Notes: generated from the sequence alone by a model not told the origin. 64,000 bases of DNA from Sphingomonas phyllosphaerae FA2 (GCF_000427645.1 NZ_KE386571.1:1167676-1231675), one strand, 5' to 3'; positions 16,964-26,155 are shown, counted from the first letter of the stretch. A program made the numbers and translations.

Positions 16964-17662
16964 TCAATCGTGCAGGATCGGCCCGATCGCGTTGATCGTC
17001 AGTTGCAGGCTGAGCGCATGTTCCATCACCGGGCGTGCGCCATTCCGTCCGAAGCGAAACTGGTTCAAGTAACCGATGTCCAGCATCGCCTTGCGCGAAA
17101 CCAGCGGCACGGTGATGCCCAGCATGTTGCGCATCCGCTCGTAGCCCGAGCGTTGGCCCCACCGGGTAGAGTTGGGAAGAAAGAAGCTCTCGTGTGAGGC
17201 GAAGAACGCGAGCTTGCGGCTGCGCAGCGGGATGTTAGCGCGGACGAGCGGCCGGATACGTACGCCGACCTCATCGCCGCCCGGATTGAACCGCTCGTCC
17301 ACGCGAAACCGCGCGACCAAATTCCCGTGCGACAGCACCACCTGCTGACGCAGGCGATTTTCGTGGACGCCCGGCCCGGTGGCGCTGAACAGGCCCACAC
17401 GGCGGTAGCCGAACCCCCACTCGATCGCCTTGCCGCTTTTCCACCCGAGCAACGCGCCATATTCGGTCTGACTGATCCCGTCGGCGCGATCGCCCCAGCG
17501 ACCAATCTGTTCGAGCGTCACCCGCACTTCGGGGGTCAACGGCACGTTGAGGTTGACCTGCTCCCAGAATTGCTCGTCCTCGACTTGCGCCGCCGCCGGC
17601 GTCGCAATCATCAACGCGCCGGAGAGCAGCGCCGCGCAGCGCAATGTGGACACGGAAAACAC
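16964..17662 (-). CDS. DUF2490 family outer-membrane-type protein
   Basis: About 232 residues. A signal peptide (STLRCAALLSGALMIATPAAAQ) is followed by alternating strands rich in arginine and aromatics (EQFWEQVNLNVPLTPEVRVTLEQIGRWGDRADG), typical of DUF2490, a predicted beta-barrel of the outer membrane. GTG at 17662 is proposed as the start because it precedes the signal peptide and has GGAG about 9 bases upstream; a second GTG 9 bases on is possible. The long open frame further upstream is not credible protein. It diverges from the hydrolase at 17837. Confidence 0.7.
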   Translation of the reverse strand: MFSVSTLRCAALLSGALMIATPAAAQVEDEQFWEQVNLNVPLTPEVRVTLEQIGRWGDRADGISQTEYGALLGWKSGKAIEWGFGYRRVGLFSATGPGVHENRLRQQVVLSHGNLVARFRVDERFNPGGDEVGVRIRPLVRANIPLRSRKLAFFASHESFFLPNSTRWGQRSGYERMRNMLGITVPLVSRKAMLDIGYLNQFRFGRNGARPVMEHALSLQLTINAIGPILHD

Positions 17663-17836
17663 CCCCCAAGGCTCCTTTCGGCCGCATATAGCGATGCCGC
17701 ACCGGTGCGCCAGTCGCCGCGCGCGCATCGGCCACCGTCGCGCCGACCGGAGCGCGCCGGATGTTGTTGCGACGACACCGCAATCGGCGATAAAAGAGTG
17801 ACTTGCACACCGTACGAACAGACGCGACGGTAGGCC

Positions 17837-18937
17837 ATGCTGACCACCCTCCTCCTGCTCCTGCAGGCCGCCACCGCGCAAACCCCTGCCCTTACCCCGG
17901 CAGCCACGCCCACGGCGTCCGCAACCAAATGGCCGGCACGCGACGCACAATTCACGATCAGGAACTTTCGCTTTCGCTCTGGCGAGACCTTGCCGGAATT
18001 GCGCCTCAACTACACCACCCTCGGCTCACCGCACCGGAACGCCAGGGGGGAGATCGATAATGCGGTGATGATCCTGCACGGCACCGGCGGCACCGGTCGC
18101 CAGTTCCTCAGCCCGCAATTCGCGGACGAACTCTACGGTCCGGGCCAACCGCTGGATATCACCCGCTATTGGATCATCCTCCCCGACGGCATCGGGCACG
18201 GCAAATCGTCCAAGCCCTCGGACGGTTTGCACATGCGCTTTCCGCGCTACGATTATGACGACATGGTCGATGGCCAATATCTCCTGCTCCGCGACGGCCT
18301 GAATATCCGCCGCATGCGCCTCATCATGGGCACATCGATGGGATGCATGCACAGCCTGGTCTGGGGCGAGACTCGCCCGGACTTTGCCCGCGCGCTGATG
18401 CCGCTTGCCTGCGAGCCGGTCGAGATCGCCGGGCTCAATCGCATGTGGCGCAAGCTGGCGATGGACGGGATCACCGCGGACCCGGCCTGGGCGGGCGGCG
18501 AATATCGCACCCCGCCGACGCAGGGGCTGCGCACCGCCGCGAGCCTGCTGTTCGTGGCAGGTGCCGCCCCGCTCTATTTCCAGGCACAATATCCCAAGCG
18601 TAGCTCGGCGGAAGCGTTCGCGGAGGAGCGCGTGACCGCAGCGATCGCCGCGACCGATGCGAACGACCTGCTTTACCAGATCGACGCCTCGCGATCCTAC
18701 GATCCGTGGCCGCGACTGGAGGCGATCACCGCACCCACGATGTGGATCAACTCGGCGGACGACTTCATCAACCCCCGCGATCTCGATTATCCCGTTCGCG
18801 CCGTCGCACGGATGAGGGACGCGCGCTTCCGCCTCATCCCCGAAACCGCTGACACGCGCGGACATGGCACCCACACCGCGGCCCGGTTCTGGAAGCAGGA
18901 TCTGGTCGACCTGCTACAGCGGACCGACCAGCGCTAG
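17837..18937 (+). CDS. Secreted alpha/beta hydrolase, homoserine acetyltransferase-like
   Basis: 366 residues starting with a short signal peptide (MLTTLLLLLQAATAQ). The fold resembles MetX: NAVMILHGTGGTGRQFLSPQF, the nucleophile elbow GTSMGCMHSL (serine, about residue 173), an aspartate in INSADDFINP and a histidine in TRGHGTHTA near the C-terminus complete a catalytic triad. Because it is exported and stands apart from methionine genes, an esterase/hydrolase role is more likely than homoserine acylation. It diverges from the DUF2490 gene. Confidence 0.8.
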   Translation: MLTTLLLLLQAATAQTPALTPAATPTASATKWPARDAQFTIRNFRFRSGETLPELRLNYTTLGSPHRNARGEIDNAVMILHGTGGTGRQFLSPQFADELYGPGQPLDITRYWIILPDGIGHGKSSKPSDGLHMRFPRYDYDDMVDGQYLLLRDGLNIRRMRLIMGTSMGCMHSLVWGETRPDFARALMPLACEPVEIAGLNRMWRKLAMDGITADPAWAGGEYRTPPTQGLRTAASLLFVAGAAPLYFQAQYPKRSSAEAFAEERVTAAIAATDANDLLYQIDASRSYDPWPRLEAITAPTMWINSADDFINPRDLDYPVRAVARMRDARFRLIPETADTRGHGTHTAARFWKQDLVDLLQRTDQR

Positions 18938-19008
18938 CGTCGACAGCCGGCAACAGGCCGCCTGCCGCTTACGCAACAATGCCCTTCGTCTAGGTCAGTC
19001 AAGCCGGC

Positions 19009-19698
19009 CTAGGTCGATGCCTTGCCCGACGTCAGCGCATGTACCCGCAAGCGCGGGAAAACGTCCTCCAGGGATCTGGTGTCCGGCAGGACATAGACAT
19101 AGCCGCCCTTCTTCTCGAACAGTGGGCGCAGGTTCGAGGCGTAGAACGCCTTCGGTACGTTGATGCAGCCGAAGGTGATCCGATTGTCGTCCACCTCTGG
19201 CGACAACATGCGCGCGCGCCGGTTTTCGGATTTGGCGGCATCGCCCGGGATCGGGTGGATCGCGACGCTGTTGGTGTAATCGACCCACAGGACGCGTTGC
19301 CGCCCCGCGGCATAGCCGAACTTGGCGAGGAAGCGTCCCGCCGGGGTGGTCTTCTCGGCCGGCCCGATCTCACCGAGCTTCTTGCTGCCAACGCCGGGCG
19401 TCGCGTCGTCACCCGGCGCGATGCCGAGCAGCACCGGCACCTGCGCCAGCAGCTTGCCGCGACCATCGAAGAGCATCATCGACGCATCGTGCTTGTCGAT
19501 GACTGCATAGGGCAGCGCGTGATTGTCGCGCGACGTCGCGATCCAGTCGGCAACGCGCGCCCCATCGGCCGATGGCGACAGGGCAGCTTCCGTCGAGGAC
19601 GTCGGTGCTGCGACCGCCGCGCCTTGCGGCGTCGCCTTGGAAACCGGCGGAACGCCAGCAGCGAACAGAGCAACACCCGCAAGTATCTGTGAAATCAT
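19009..19698 (-). CDS. L,D-transpeptidase (YkuD domain)
   Basis: 229 residues with an N-terminal signal-like hydrophobic segment (ISQILAGVALFAAGVPPV). The catalytic block has His148 in AIHPIPG and the nucleophile Cys178 in RITFGCINVP, the YkuD pattern H-xn-(S/T)xGC. Such enzymes make 3-3 peptidoglycan cross-links or tether proteins to peptidoglycan. ATG at 19698 is chosen for the export signal. It lies immediately downstream of a coiled-coil lipoprotein gene, 148 bp away on the same strand, with a hairpin between them; the neighbour could be a tether substrate (inference). Confidence 0.85.
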   Translation of the reverse strand: MISQILAGVALFAAGVPPVSKATPQGAAVAAPTSSTEAALSPSADGARVADWIATSRDNHALPYAVIDKHDASMMLFDGRGKLLAQVPVLLGIAPGDDATPGVGSKKLGEIGPAEKTTPAGRFLAKFGYAAGRQRVLWVDYTNSVAIHPIPGDAAKSENRRARMLSPEVDDNRITFGCINVPKAFYASNLRPLFEKKGGYVYVLPDTRSLEDVFPRLRVHALTSGKAST

Positions 19699-19721
19699 CA
19701 ACCTATCGCCACAAGCCGAAA

Positions 19722-19746
19722 GCGGCCGCCCTGTGCGGGCGGCCGC
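19722..19746 (-). terminator. Strong hairpin after lipoprotein gene
   Basis: Perfect 10-bp stem GCGGCCGCCC/GGGCGGCCGC with a 5-base loop. On the minus strand it is followed by TTTCGGCTTG. It could end or attenuate the abundant lipoprotein transcript before the L,D-transpeptidase gene. Confidence 0.55.
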
Positions 19747-19846
19747 CGGATCATCGTCAACACCCGCAGGGCGCTCGGGTTCACCGGACACGTCCTCGCG
19801 TCGTCATCGCGCGACGACGGGAACGCCCTGCACGCGTCGATATTGT

Positions 19847-20155
19847 TTAGTGGCGAGGGCGCTTGCCGCGCTGCTCCTGCTGCTGAAGCCGCTGCTCGAC
19901 GCCGTCGACGCGGCCGTTCAACTGGTCGAGGCGCTGGCCCTGCTGCTGCGCCTGCCCCGACGCAGCCTGCGCCTCGGCGAGCGCCTGCTTGGCGGTGCCG
20001 TCGGTCGCCTGCAACTGCGTTTCCAGCGTGCTGACGCGCGCGCTGACCGGCTCGATCTGCTCGCGCACATACTTCTTGGTGGCACAGCCGCCGAGCGTCG
20101 GGGCGATCAGCAGCACGGCCACCGCGGGGGAGAGTTTGGCAAAGGAGGTAAGCAT
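19847..20155 (-). CDS. Small coiled-coil lipoprotein
   Basis: 102 residues. Signal peptide with lipobox TLGGC, acylated Cys24, then ATKKYVREQIEPVSARVSTLETQLQATDG and heptad-patterned Ala/Gln/Leu-rich sequence to residue 95, ending basic (RGKRPRH). This layout matches Lpp-like or Pal-associated trimeric/dimeric coiled-coil lipoproteins that sit in the outer membrane facing peptidoglycan. It does not end in the YRK of enterobacterial Lpp. The start ATG follows GGAAG, and a good -10 (TATACT) lies 60 bp upstream. It is next to an L,D-transpeptidase gene. Confidence 0.75.
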   Translation of the reverse strand: MLTSFAKLSPAVAVLLIAPTLGGCATKKYVREQIEPVSARVSTLETQLQATDGTAKQALAEAQAASGQAQQQGQRLDQLNGRVDGVEQRLQQQEQRGKRPRH

Positions 20156-20216
20156 CACAGTCTTCCAAATAATCTCTAGCCCGGCGAGGGAGCCTAGAAC
20201 GTAACGCACCGGCAAT

Positions 20217-20245
20217 AGTATAGACGATGAACCGAGCCCGGAATG
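20217..20245 (-). promoter_or_regulatory. Putative promoter of lipoprotein gene
   Basis: On the minus strand TATACT (20222-20217) matches the -10 consensus at 5 of 6 bases, about 60 bp before the lipoprotein ATG, in an AT-richer gap. The -35 position 17 bp away (CATTCC) is poor, so this is tentative. Confidence 0.35.
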
Positions 20246-20360
20246 CGATCAGTCGAGGGGTGATCCCCGCTAATCTTCGTGGTAGAGTACTTTTGCATCA
20301 AAGATGATCAGTGCGGTTACTTGGATATTAACCACCGCTGAACAGAAGCAGGCGCGGTTG

Positions 20361-20936
20361 TTACTTTCTCGAATCGCGACGCCGGTCGTTTGCAAACGGA
20401 TCGAGCGGGATGCGGCCTTCCGGATCGCGGGTCGATTTGGCGACTGCAGGCGCGCGCTGCCGATCGACGCACTTGCGCAATTCGGCAATCGCGGCGCCGC
20501 TGCCATCCAGCTTCAGCTCTTCGACCGGCACGTCGCCACGCCGAACCCTCAGCGAGTCGGACGATGCGAAATTGCGCGGGAACGTCGCGCCAAAATTGGT
20601 GACGAACCCGCGTTGCCCCGCGGTGGCGATGCCGATGGCGAGATGGCGGGGAAAGGCTGAATTGGACAGGCGGAAATCGAGCCGAAGCTGCTCGCGCGCG
20701 CGGATCGACCAGTTCGGGTTGAGCAGCGTCAGGCGGTTGCTGCCGTCGATATCCAACCCGAACTGTAGCGTGGTGCCGCGCGGCTCGGGATAGGTGCGCG
20801 TCAGAAAGCAACCTTTCTGATCGCTACTGGGGGAGACGACCCACGCGCCGACCTCGCGGGTGGCATAGTCGGCGGCGGCGGGAGCGGCCGCGAAAGCCAC
20901 GAAGGACAGGAAGGCGGAGAAGGAGATGATGCGCAT
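20361..20936 (-). CDS. Hypothetical secreted protein
   Basis: 191 residues with a clean signal peptide (MRIISFSAFLSFVAFAAAPAAA, then DYATREVGAWVV). The mature part is beta-rich with one pair of cysteines (KGCFLTRTY and LRKCVDRQ) that could form a disulfide, and a highly charged C-terminus ending in DRRRDSRK. I do not recognise a named family with confidence; the layout (GxWxV...C near the N-terminus) faintly recalls invasion-associated locus B-type periplasmic proteins. It diverges from the FMN reductase and is followed by an AT-rich 205-bp gap. Confidence 0.6.
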   Translation of the reverse strand: MRIISFSAFLSFVAFAAAPAAADYATREVGAWVVSPSSDQKGCFLTRTYPEPRGTTLQFGLDIDGSNRLTLLNPNWSIRAREQLRLDFRLSNSAFPRHLAIGIATAGQRGFVTNFGATFPRNFASSDSLRVRRGDVPVEELKLDGSGAAIAELRKCVDRQRAPAVAKSTRDPEGRIPLDPFANDRRRDSRK

Positions 20937-21054
20937 GGCGCGGGTCTTAGCGCTTATTCGACGTGGAGTTTAGCGCTCGTGGCGCGTTCATTCAGGGTTG
21001 AGAGATGCCGAGCGCGCGCCGATGATCGGTGCGCTCCTTCAGGAGGATACCCCG

Positions 21055-21645
21055 ATGGCTGACCGGATATTGATCTTCTACGGCTCCTATCGTTCGGATC
21101 GGCAGGGCATCCGGCTGGCCCACTACCTCGTGCGTGCCTTTACGGAGCGTGGCGCGGCCCCCGAACTCATCGATGCCAAGGCGATCGGGCTGCCCATGCT
21201 CGATCGCATGTACAAGGAATATACGGCCGGTGAGGCGCCACCTGCACTCGAAGAACTCGCGGGCAAGATCCGCGGCGCCGACGCCTTCGTGTTCGTCACC
21301 GGAGAATATAATTGGGGCCAGCAGCCCGGGCTGAAGAACCTCACCGATCATTTTCTGGAGGAATGGTTCTGGCGCCCCGCTGCGATCGCCAGCTATTCGG
21401 CCGGCCGGCTCGCCGGCGCGCATGCCAGCGTCGCATGGCACGGCACGCTGACCGAGATGGGGATGGTCGTGGTGTCGAGCACGCTCACCGTGGGCAGCAT
21501 CGGCCACACGCTCGACGCCGAAGGTAATCCGACCGGCGACGGCGGCGCGTCATTGACCCGCGCCTTCCCGCGCTTCGCCGACGATCTCGCCTGGTGGACC
21601 GCCGCCGCGCGCGAGCAGAAGGCGAAGGTCCCGCCGCCTTACTGA
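21055..21645 (+). CDS. NADPH-dependent FMN reductase family protein
   Basis: 196-residue flavodoxin-fold protein. MADRILIFYGSYRSDRQGIRLAHYL is the FMN phosphate-binding loop and VFVTGEYNWGQQPGLKNLTDHF is the conserved family motif (usually P-x-Y-N) that lines the isoalloxazine site. Such proteins reduce quinones, azo dyes or flavins. ATG at 21055 is preceded by AGGAGG about 9 bases upstream, so the earlier in-frame start at 20998 is rejected. It diverges from the secreted protein gene and precedes a small hypothetical gene by 48 bp. Confidence 0.88.
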   Translation: MADRILIFYGSYRSDRQGIRLAHYLVRAFTERGAAPELIDAKAIGLPMLDRMYKEYTAGEAPPALEELAGKIRGADAFVFVTGEYNWGQQPGLKNLTDHFLEEWFWRPAAIASYSAGRLAGAHASVAWHGTLTEMGMVVVSSTLTVGSIGHTLDAEGNPTGDGGASLTRAFPRFADDLAWWTAAAREQKAKVPPPY

Positions 21646-21693
21646 CCATGTCGCACGTGGCGCAGGCCGGTTCGGCGCTCTAAGAGATCGCGA

Positions 21694-22056
21694 ATGAACG
21701 AAGCGTCTGAAACATGGCAGCCCGAGCGCGTGCGCCTCTGGCTGGAACGTCGCGCAGCAGCGGCCCGGCTCGACCAGGCCGCAGCCGACCGGCGCGGGTA
21801 CGAGGCACAACGCGACTACGACAAGGCCGCCGCCGAGGAATGGGTCTGCCGCACCCTGCGCGCCAACGACCGGATCGACGACCAGCAAGCCTTCGCCGCC
21901 GACATCAAGGCCTTGCTGGGGCAGGACGAATATCGCGCGACCGGCATCTACGACGATCAGCATTTCGAACGAAACGTGCGCGCCTGCCTTCGCAAGATCG
22001 CCAAGATGACCAAGACCAACGAAGGCTTCGCCAACACCTTGCGCTATCAGGCCTGA
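21694..22056 (+). CDS. Hypothetical helical protein
   Basis: 120 residues, strongly charged and predicted helical, with a run of arginine/alanine ([44 protein letters not shown]) and a C-terminal [21 protein letters not shown]. No signal peptide or membrane segment and no family that I recognise. Support comes from plausible amino-acid composition, its place between two same-strand genes (48 bp after the reductase, 40 bp before trmFO) and absence of a better frame. The Shine-Dalgarno (AAGAGA) is weak. Confidence 0.5.
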   Translation: MNEASETWQPERVRLWLERRAAAARLDQAAADRRGYEAQRDYDKAAAEEWVCRTLRANDRIDDQQAFAADIKALLGQDEYRATGIYDDQHFERNVRACLRKIAKMTKTNEGFANTLRYQA

Positions 22057-22096
22057 ACCCCTGACAAGACCCGCGGCACCCGCTATCCGCGGCGGT

Positions 22097-23407
22097 ATGA
22101 CGTATGACATTCATATCGTGGGAGGCGGGCTCGCCGGCTCGGAAGCCGCTTGGCAATGCGCCGAGGCCGGCTTCAAGGTCCGCTTGTCGGAGATGCGCGG
22201 TAGCGGCGACACCACCCCTGCCCACCACACCGACGATCTCGCCGAGTTGGTCTGCTCGAACAGCTTCCGCAGCGACGATGCCGACAGCAACGCGGTCGGG
22301 CTGCTCCATCAGGAACTGCGCGCGCTCGGCTCGCTGATCCTGCGCGAAGGCGACCGTCACCGCGTTCCCGCGGGCTCGGCGCTGGCGGTCGATCGCGACG
22401 GCTTCTCGGCCGGCGTCACCGCGGCGGTGGCGGCGCACCCGAACATCACGGTCGTCCGCGAGCGGATCGATGCCCTCCCCGACACCCCCGCGATCATCGC
22501 CACCGGCCCGCTCACCGCGCCCGGCCTGTCGGAACGGATCGCCGCAGAGACCGGCCGCGACTCGCTCGCCTTCTTCGACGCCATCGCCCCGATCGTCCAC
22601 CGCGACTCGATCGACATGGAGACGGCGTGGTTCCAGTCGCGCTGGAACAAGGGCGAAGGGACGGACTACATCAACTGCCCGCTCGACAAGGACCAGTATC
22701 ACGCCTTCGTCGCCGCGCTGATCGACGGCGAGAAGACCGAATATCGCGAATGGGAGAACGTCCCCTATTTCGAAGGCTGTATGCCGATCGAGGTGATGGC
22801 GGAACGCGGCCCCGAAACCTTGCGCTTCGGCCCAATGAAGGGCGTCGGCCTCGACGACCCGCGCACCGGCCGCTGGCCCTATGCGTGCGTCCAGCTCCGG
22901 CAGGACAATGCGCTCGGCACGCTATGGAACATCGTCGGCTTCCAGACCAAGCTCAAGCATGCCGAGCAGGTCCGACTGTTCCGCACGATCCCCGGTCTCG
23001 AAAACGCCGAGTTCGCGCGGCTCGGCGGGCTGCACCGCAACACCTTCCTGCGCTCGCCCGAATTGCTCGACGAGACGCTCCGGCTCCGCTCGCGGCCGAA
23101 CATCCGCTTCGCCGGACAGATCACCGGCTGCGAGGGCTATATCGAAAGCGCGTCGATCGGCCTGCTCGCCGGCCGCTTCGCAATCGCCGAGCTACGCGGC
23201 GAGACGCTCGCCCCGCCGCCGGTGGAGACCGCGCTCGGTGCGCTGCTGTCGCACATTACCGGCGGCGCGGAAGCGGACAGCTATCAGCCGATGAACGTCA
23301 ATTTCGGCCTCTTCCCGCCGATCCCCGGCCGCACGAAGAAGGCCGACCGCAAGAAGATGTACACCGACCGCGCGCGGTCCGCGCTGGCGGAGTGGCTGGC
23401 TGCCTGA
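22097..23407 (+). CDS. trmFO: Methylenetetrahydrofolate-tRNA-(uracil-5-)-methyltransferase
   Basis: Folate- and FAD-dependent enzyme that makes m5U54 (ribothymidine) in tRNA. The 436-residue protein starts with the FAD dinucleotide fold [20 protein letters not shown], followed by the TrmFO signature [11 protein letters not shown] and, later, [18 protein letters not shown] and GGLHRNTFL(R)SP. The C-terminus [21 protein letters not shown] is also diagnostic. Its presence means this strain uses the folate route rather than SAM-dependent TrmA for this position. A palindromic repeat begins 9 bp after the stop. Confidence 0.96.
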   Translation: MTYDIHIVGGGLAGSEAAWQCAEAGFKVRLSEMRGSGDTTPAHHTDDLAELVCSNSFRSDDADSNAVGLLHQELRALGSLILREGDRHRVPAGSALAVDRDGFSAGVTAAVAAHPNITVVRERIDALPDTPAIIATGPLTAPGLSERIAAETGRDSLAFFDAIAPIVHRDSIDMETAWFQSRWNKGEGTDYINCPLDKDQYHAFVAALIDGEKTEYREWENVPYFEGCMPIEVMAERGPETLRFGPMKGVGLDDPRTGRWPYACVQLRQDNALGTLWNIVGFQTKLKHAEQVRLFRTIPGLENAEFARLGGLHRNTFLRSPELLDETLRLRSRPNIRFAGQITGCEGYIESASIGLLAGRFAIAELRGETLAPPPVETALGALLSHITGGAEADSYQPMNVNFGLFPPIPGRTKKADRKKMYTDRARSALAEWLAA

Positions 23408-23415
23408 CCATTCCA

Positions 23416-23497
23416 CGTCATCCCGGACTTGATCCGGGATCCCGCTTCTTCTCGACGCCCGTAAGAAGCGGGGCCCCGGATCAAGTCCGGGGCGACG
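23416..23497. repeat. Family B palindromic repeat, copy 1 (82 bp)
   Basis: Left arm begins CGTCATCCCGGACTTGATCC and right arm, read in reverse complement, begins CGTCGCCCCGGACTTGATCC; both end near CGCTTCTT. Each arm folds on itself (ATCCCGGA/TCCGGGAT on the left, GCCCCGGA/TCCGGGGC on the right). It lies between the convergent trmFO and Lrp genes. Confidence 0.93.
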
Positions 23498-23509
23498 ACC
23501 ACCACGAAG

Positions 23510-23980
23510 CTAAACCGGAAGCGCCGTCGTATATTTTGTCATCGACAGCGCGAAATGCGACGACGCCCCCGCCACCGAAGGATGCCCGAGCATCACCTGC
23601 ATCAAGAAGTGGTTATAGTCACTCACATCCGCGACGACGATCCGCAGCAGGTAATCCCACTCTCCCGACATCGAGAAGCTCTCGACGATCTCCGGCCGCC
23701 CGTCCACGAATTGCTCGAACGCCTGCCGCGCCTCGACCGCATGGCTCCGCATCCGCACGTTGCACAGCACGTTGACCCCGCGCCCGACCGCCGCCGGATC
23801 GACCAGCCGCACCGTGCGCGTCAGCACCCCCGCCGCCTCCAGCGCCTTAACCCGCCGCCAGCACGACGCCGAGGATGCCCCGACGCGCTGCGCGAGATCG
23901 GCATTGCTGAGCGTCCCGTCCTCCTGCAACGCCGAAACGATGCGGCGGTCTATGGCGTCGAGTTGATCAATCTGGTTCAT
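23510..23980 (-). CDS. Lrp/AsnC family regulator beside phhA
   Basis: 156-residue regulator with an N-terminal winged HTH (LDAIDRRIVSALQEDGTLSNADLAQRVGASSASCWRRVKALE, residues 7-48) and a RAM domain (SMSGEWDYLLRIVVADVSDYNHFL). It is transcribed divergently from phhA, with 95 bp between the starts, the standard position for a local regulator of aromatic amino-acid catabolism; PhhR of Pseudomonas does this job but belongs to another family. ATG at 23980 gives the family start. It is distinct from the Lrp gene at 9619 (different recognition helix). Confidence 0.9.
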   Translation of the reverse strand: MNQIDQLDAIDRRIVSALQEDGTLSNADLAQRVGASSASCWRRVKALEAAGVLTRTVRLVDPAAVGRGVNVLCNVRMRSHAVEARQAFEQFVDGRPEIVESFSMSGEWDYLLRIVVADVSDYNHFLMQVMLGHPSVAGASSHFALSMTKYTTALPV

Positions 23981-24075
23981 GAACACGCAGTATAATGCCG
24001 CGAGCGTTTCACCGAAAGCCACAACAGGTGCAATTCTGATAAGCATTGATCGCGCCCATATGCGATCGTATCCCC

Positions 24076-24927
24076 ATGGCAGATGCAGCGCTGATCCGGC
24101 CCGAGGGAGCCGCCGCCGACTGGACGATCCCGCAGGGCTGGGACACGTACACGGCTGAGGAACACGCCACCTGGGACACGCTGTTCGCGCGCCAGATTGC
24201 GATGCTGCCGGGCCGCGTCACCCCCGAGTTCACCGCCGGCCTCGACGTGCTCCGCCTGTCGAAGCCCGGCATCCCCGACTTCGACGAACTCTCCGAGCGG
24301 CTGATGAAGGCGACCGGCTGGCAGGTCGTCGCCGTCCCCGGCCTCGTCCCCGACGATGTCTTCTTCGATCATCTCGCCAACCGCCGCTTCGTCTCGGGCA
24401 ATTTCATCCGCCGCCCCGATCAGCTCGACTATCTTCAGGAGCCCGACGTCTTCCACGACGTCTTCGGCCACGTCCCCCTGCTCGCCAACCCCGTGTTCGC
24501 CGACTACATGCAGGCCTACGGGCAAGGCGGGCAACGCGCCGCGGCGATGGGCGCGATCGAACGCCTGTCGCGGCTCTACTGGTACACCGTCGAATTCGGA
24601 CTGGTACGTTCCGGCGACGACCTCGCGCTCTATGGGGCCGGTATCGTTTCCTCACGATCCGAATCGGTCTTCGCGCTCGACGACGCCTCGCCCAACCGCC
24701 TTGCGTTCGACCTGAAGCGCGTGATGCGCACCCGCTATCGGATCGACGATTTCCAGCAGAGCTACTTCGTCATCGACAGCTTCGAGGACCTGCTCGACCA
24801 GACGCTCAACACCGATTTCGCCCCGCTGTACGCCGATCTGGAAGGCCAGCCGGATCACGACCCGGAGACGATCCTGGCGCACGACCGCGTCTACACGCGC
24901 GGCACGCAAGCGCACGCCCGCCATTAA
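24076..24927 (+). CDS. phhA: Phenylalanine 4-monooxygenase
   Basis: Converts phenylalanine to tyrosine with tetrahydrobiopterin and non-haem iron. The 283-residue bacterial monomeric form has the iron ligands in FHDVFGHVPLL (two His, about residues 136-141) and Glu in YTVEFGLV (about 180), plus PDVFHD and RTRYRIDDFQ. ATG at 24076 is used; the frame opens at a TTG 30 bases earlier, which is less convincing. hppD follows 24 bp later, so the two make an operon that leads phenylalanine to homogentisate. Confidence 0.95.
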   Translation: MADAALIRPEGAAADWTIPQGWDTYTAEEHATWDTLFARQIAMLPGRVTPEFTAGLDVLRLSKPGIPDFDELSERLMKATGWQVVAVPGLVPDDVFFDHLANRRFVSGNFIRRPDQLDYLQEPDVFHDVFGHVPLLANPVFADYMQAYGQGGQRAAAMGAIERLSRLYWYTVEFGLVRSGDDLALYGAGIVSSRSESVFALDDASPNRLAFDLKRVMRTRYRIDDFQQSYFVIDSFEDLLDQTLNTDFAPLYADLEGQPDHDPETILAHDRVYTRGTQAHARH

Positions 24928-24951
24928 TCCCTTCACCTGAAAGGCCCGACC

Positions 24952-26010
24952 ATGACCGATCCCGCCAATCCGCTCGGCCTTGCCGGCTTCGAGTTCTGCG
25001 AATTCACCTCGCCCGATCCCGACACGCTGGCGAAGCAATTCGAACAGATGGGCTTCGTCGCCGCACACCGTCACCCGAGCAAGCAAGTGACGCGCTACGT
25101 ACAGGGCCGCATCAACCTGTTGCTCAACCGCGAGCCGACCGGGCAGGCCGCCGACTTCCGCGCGCTCCACGGCCCGTCGGCGAGCGGCATGGCGTTCCGC
25201 GTTGCCGATCCGCAGGCCGCCTATGACCATGCGATCGCCGAGGGCGCGGTCGCGGTCGACGCGGCGGCGGGGACGCTCGGCGACGGCAGCTTCCCGATCG
25301 AGGGGATCGGCGGCAGCTACCTCTATCTCGTCAAGGCCGGTGCGGACCTCTACGCCGATTGGGAGGAAGTCCCCGGCTGGCGCGAGGCTGCCGAGCAGAA
25401 CAATGTCGGGCTCGATATCCTCGACCACCTGACCCACAACGTCCGGCGTGGCGAGATGCGGACATGGTCGAGCTTCTACGGCCGGCTGTTCGGGTTCGAG
25501 GAGCAGAAGTTCTTCGACATCAAGGGCAAGGCCACCGGGCTGTTCAGCCAGGCGATGATCGCCCCCGACCTGGCGATCCGCATCCCGCTCAACGAGAGCA
25601 AGGACGAAACCTCGCAGATCGAGGAATTCATCCGGGAATATAATGGCGAAGGCATCCAGCACCTCGCGCTGACCACCGACGACATCTACGAGACGGTCGA
25701 GAAGCTGCGCGCGCGCGGCGTGCGGCTGCAGGACACGATTGAGACCTATTACGAACTGGTCGACAAGCGCGTCCCCGGCCACGGCGAGGACCTTGAGCGG
25801 CTGAAGCGCAACCGCATCCTGATCGACGGCAATGTCGGCGACGAGGGCATCCTGCTCCAGATCTTCACCGAGAATATGGTCGGCCCGATCTTCTTCGAGA
25901 TCATCCAGCGCAAGGGCAATCAGGGCTTCGGCAACGGCAATTTTCAGGCGTTGTTCGAGAGCATCGAGCTGGACCAGATCCGGCGCGGCGTGGTGAAGGT
26001 GGACGCCTAG
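24952..26010 (+). CDS. hppD: 4-hydroxyphenylpyruvate dioxygenase
   Basis: Non-haem iron enzyme that turns 4-hydroxyphenylpyruvate into homogentisate. The 352-residue protein has the two-domain vicinal-oxygen-chelate fold with metal ligands His in LDHLTHNVRRG, His in IQHLALTTDD and Glu in IFFEIIQRKGNQGFGNGNF near the C-terminus. It starts 24 bp after phhA, with AAAGG upstream. The aminotransferase that supplies its substrate is not in the window. Confidence 0.96.
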   Translation: MTDPANPLGLAGFEFCEFTSPDPDTLAKQFEQMGFVAAHRHPSKQVTRYVQGRINLLLNREPTGQAADFRALHGPSASGMAFRVADPQAAYDHAIAEGAVAVDAAAGTLGDGSFPIEGIGGSYLYLVKAGADLYADWEEVPGWREAAEQNNVGLDILDHLTHNVRRGEMRTWSSFYGRLFGFEEQKFFDIKGKATGLFSQAMIAPDLAIRIPLNESKDETSQIEEFIREYNGEGIQHLALTTDDIYETVEKLRARGVRLQDTIETYYELVDKRVPGHGEDLERLKRNRILIDGNVGDEGILLQIFTENMVGPIFFEIIQRKGNQGFGNGNFQALFESIELDQIRRGVVKVDA

Positions 26011-26029
26011 ATGAATCCAGCCACCTCAC

Positions 26030-26113
26030 CGTCGCCCCGGACTTGATCCGGGGCTCCGCTTCTTCTTGAACCTTGGAGAAGAAGCGGGATCCCGGATCAA
26101 GTCCGGAATGACG
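26030..26113. repeat. Family B palindromic repeat, copy 2 (84 bp)
   Basis: Opposite orientation of arm types to copy 1: the left arm is the GC type (CGTCGCCCCGGACTTGATCC) and the right arm the AT type (reverse complement CGTCATTCCGGACTTGATCC). It sits between hppD and hmgA, which are on the same strand, 42 bp before the hmgA start. Confidence 0.93.
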
Positions 26114-26155
26114 GAAGAAGGCAGACGATCCGACGGGTCGATACAGGAGAGAGCC

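Noticed and set aside
20985-20999. GTTC-N7-GTTG near the FMN reductase as a further LexA box
   Set aside because: Only 7 of 8 half-site bases match, and neither neighbour is a repair gene.
21550-22110. 186-codon minus-strand frame opposite the hypothetical gene at 21694
   Set aside because: It overlaps the starts and ends of three plus-strand genes, and its composition is that of an antisense frame.
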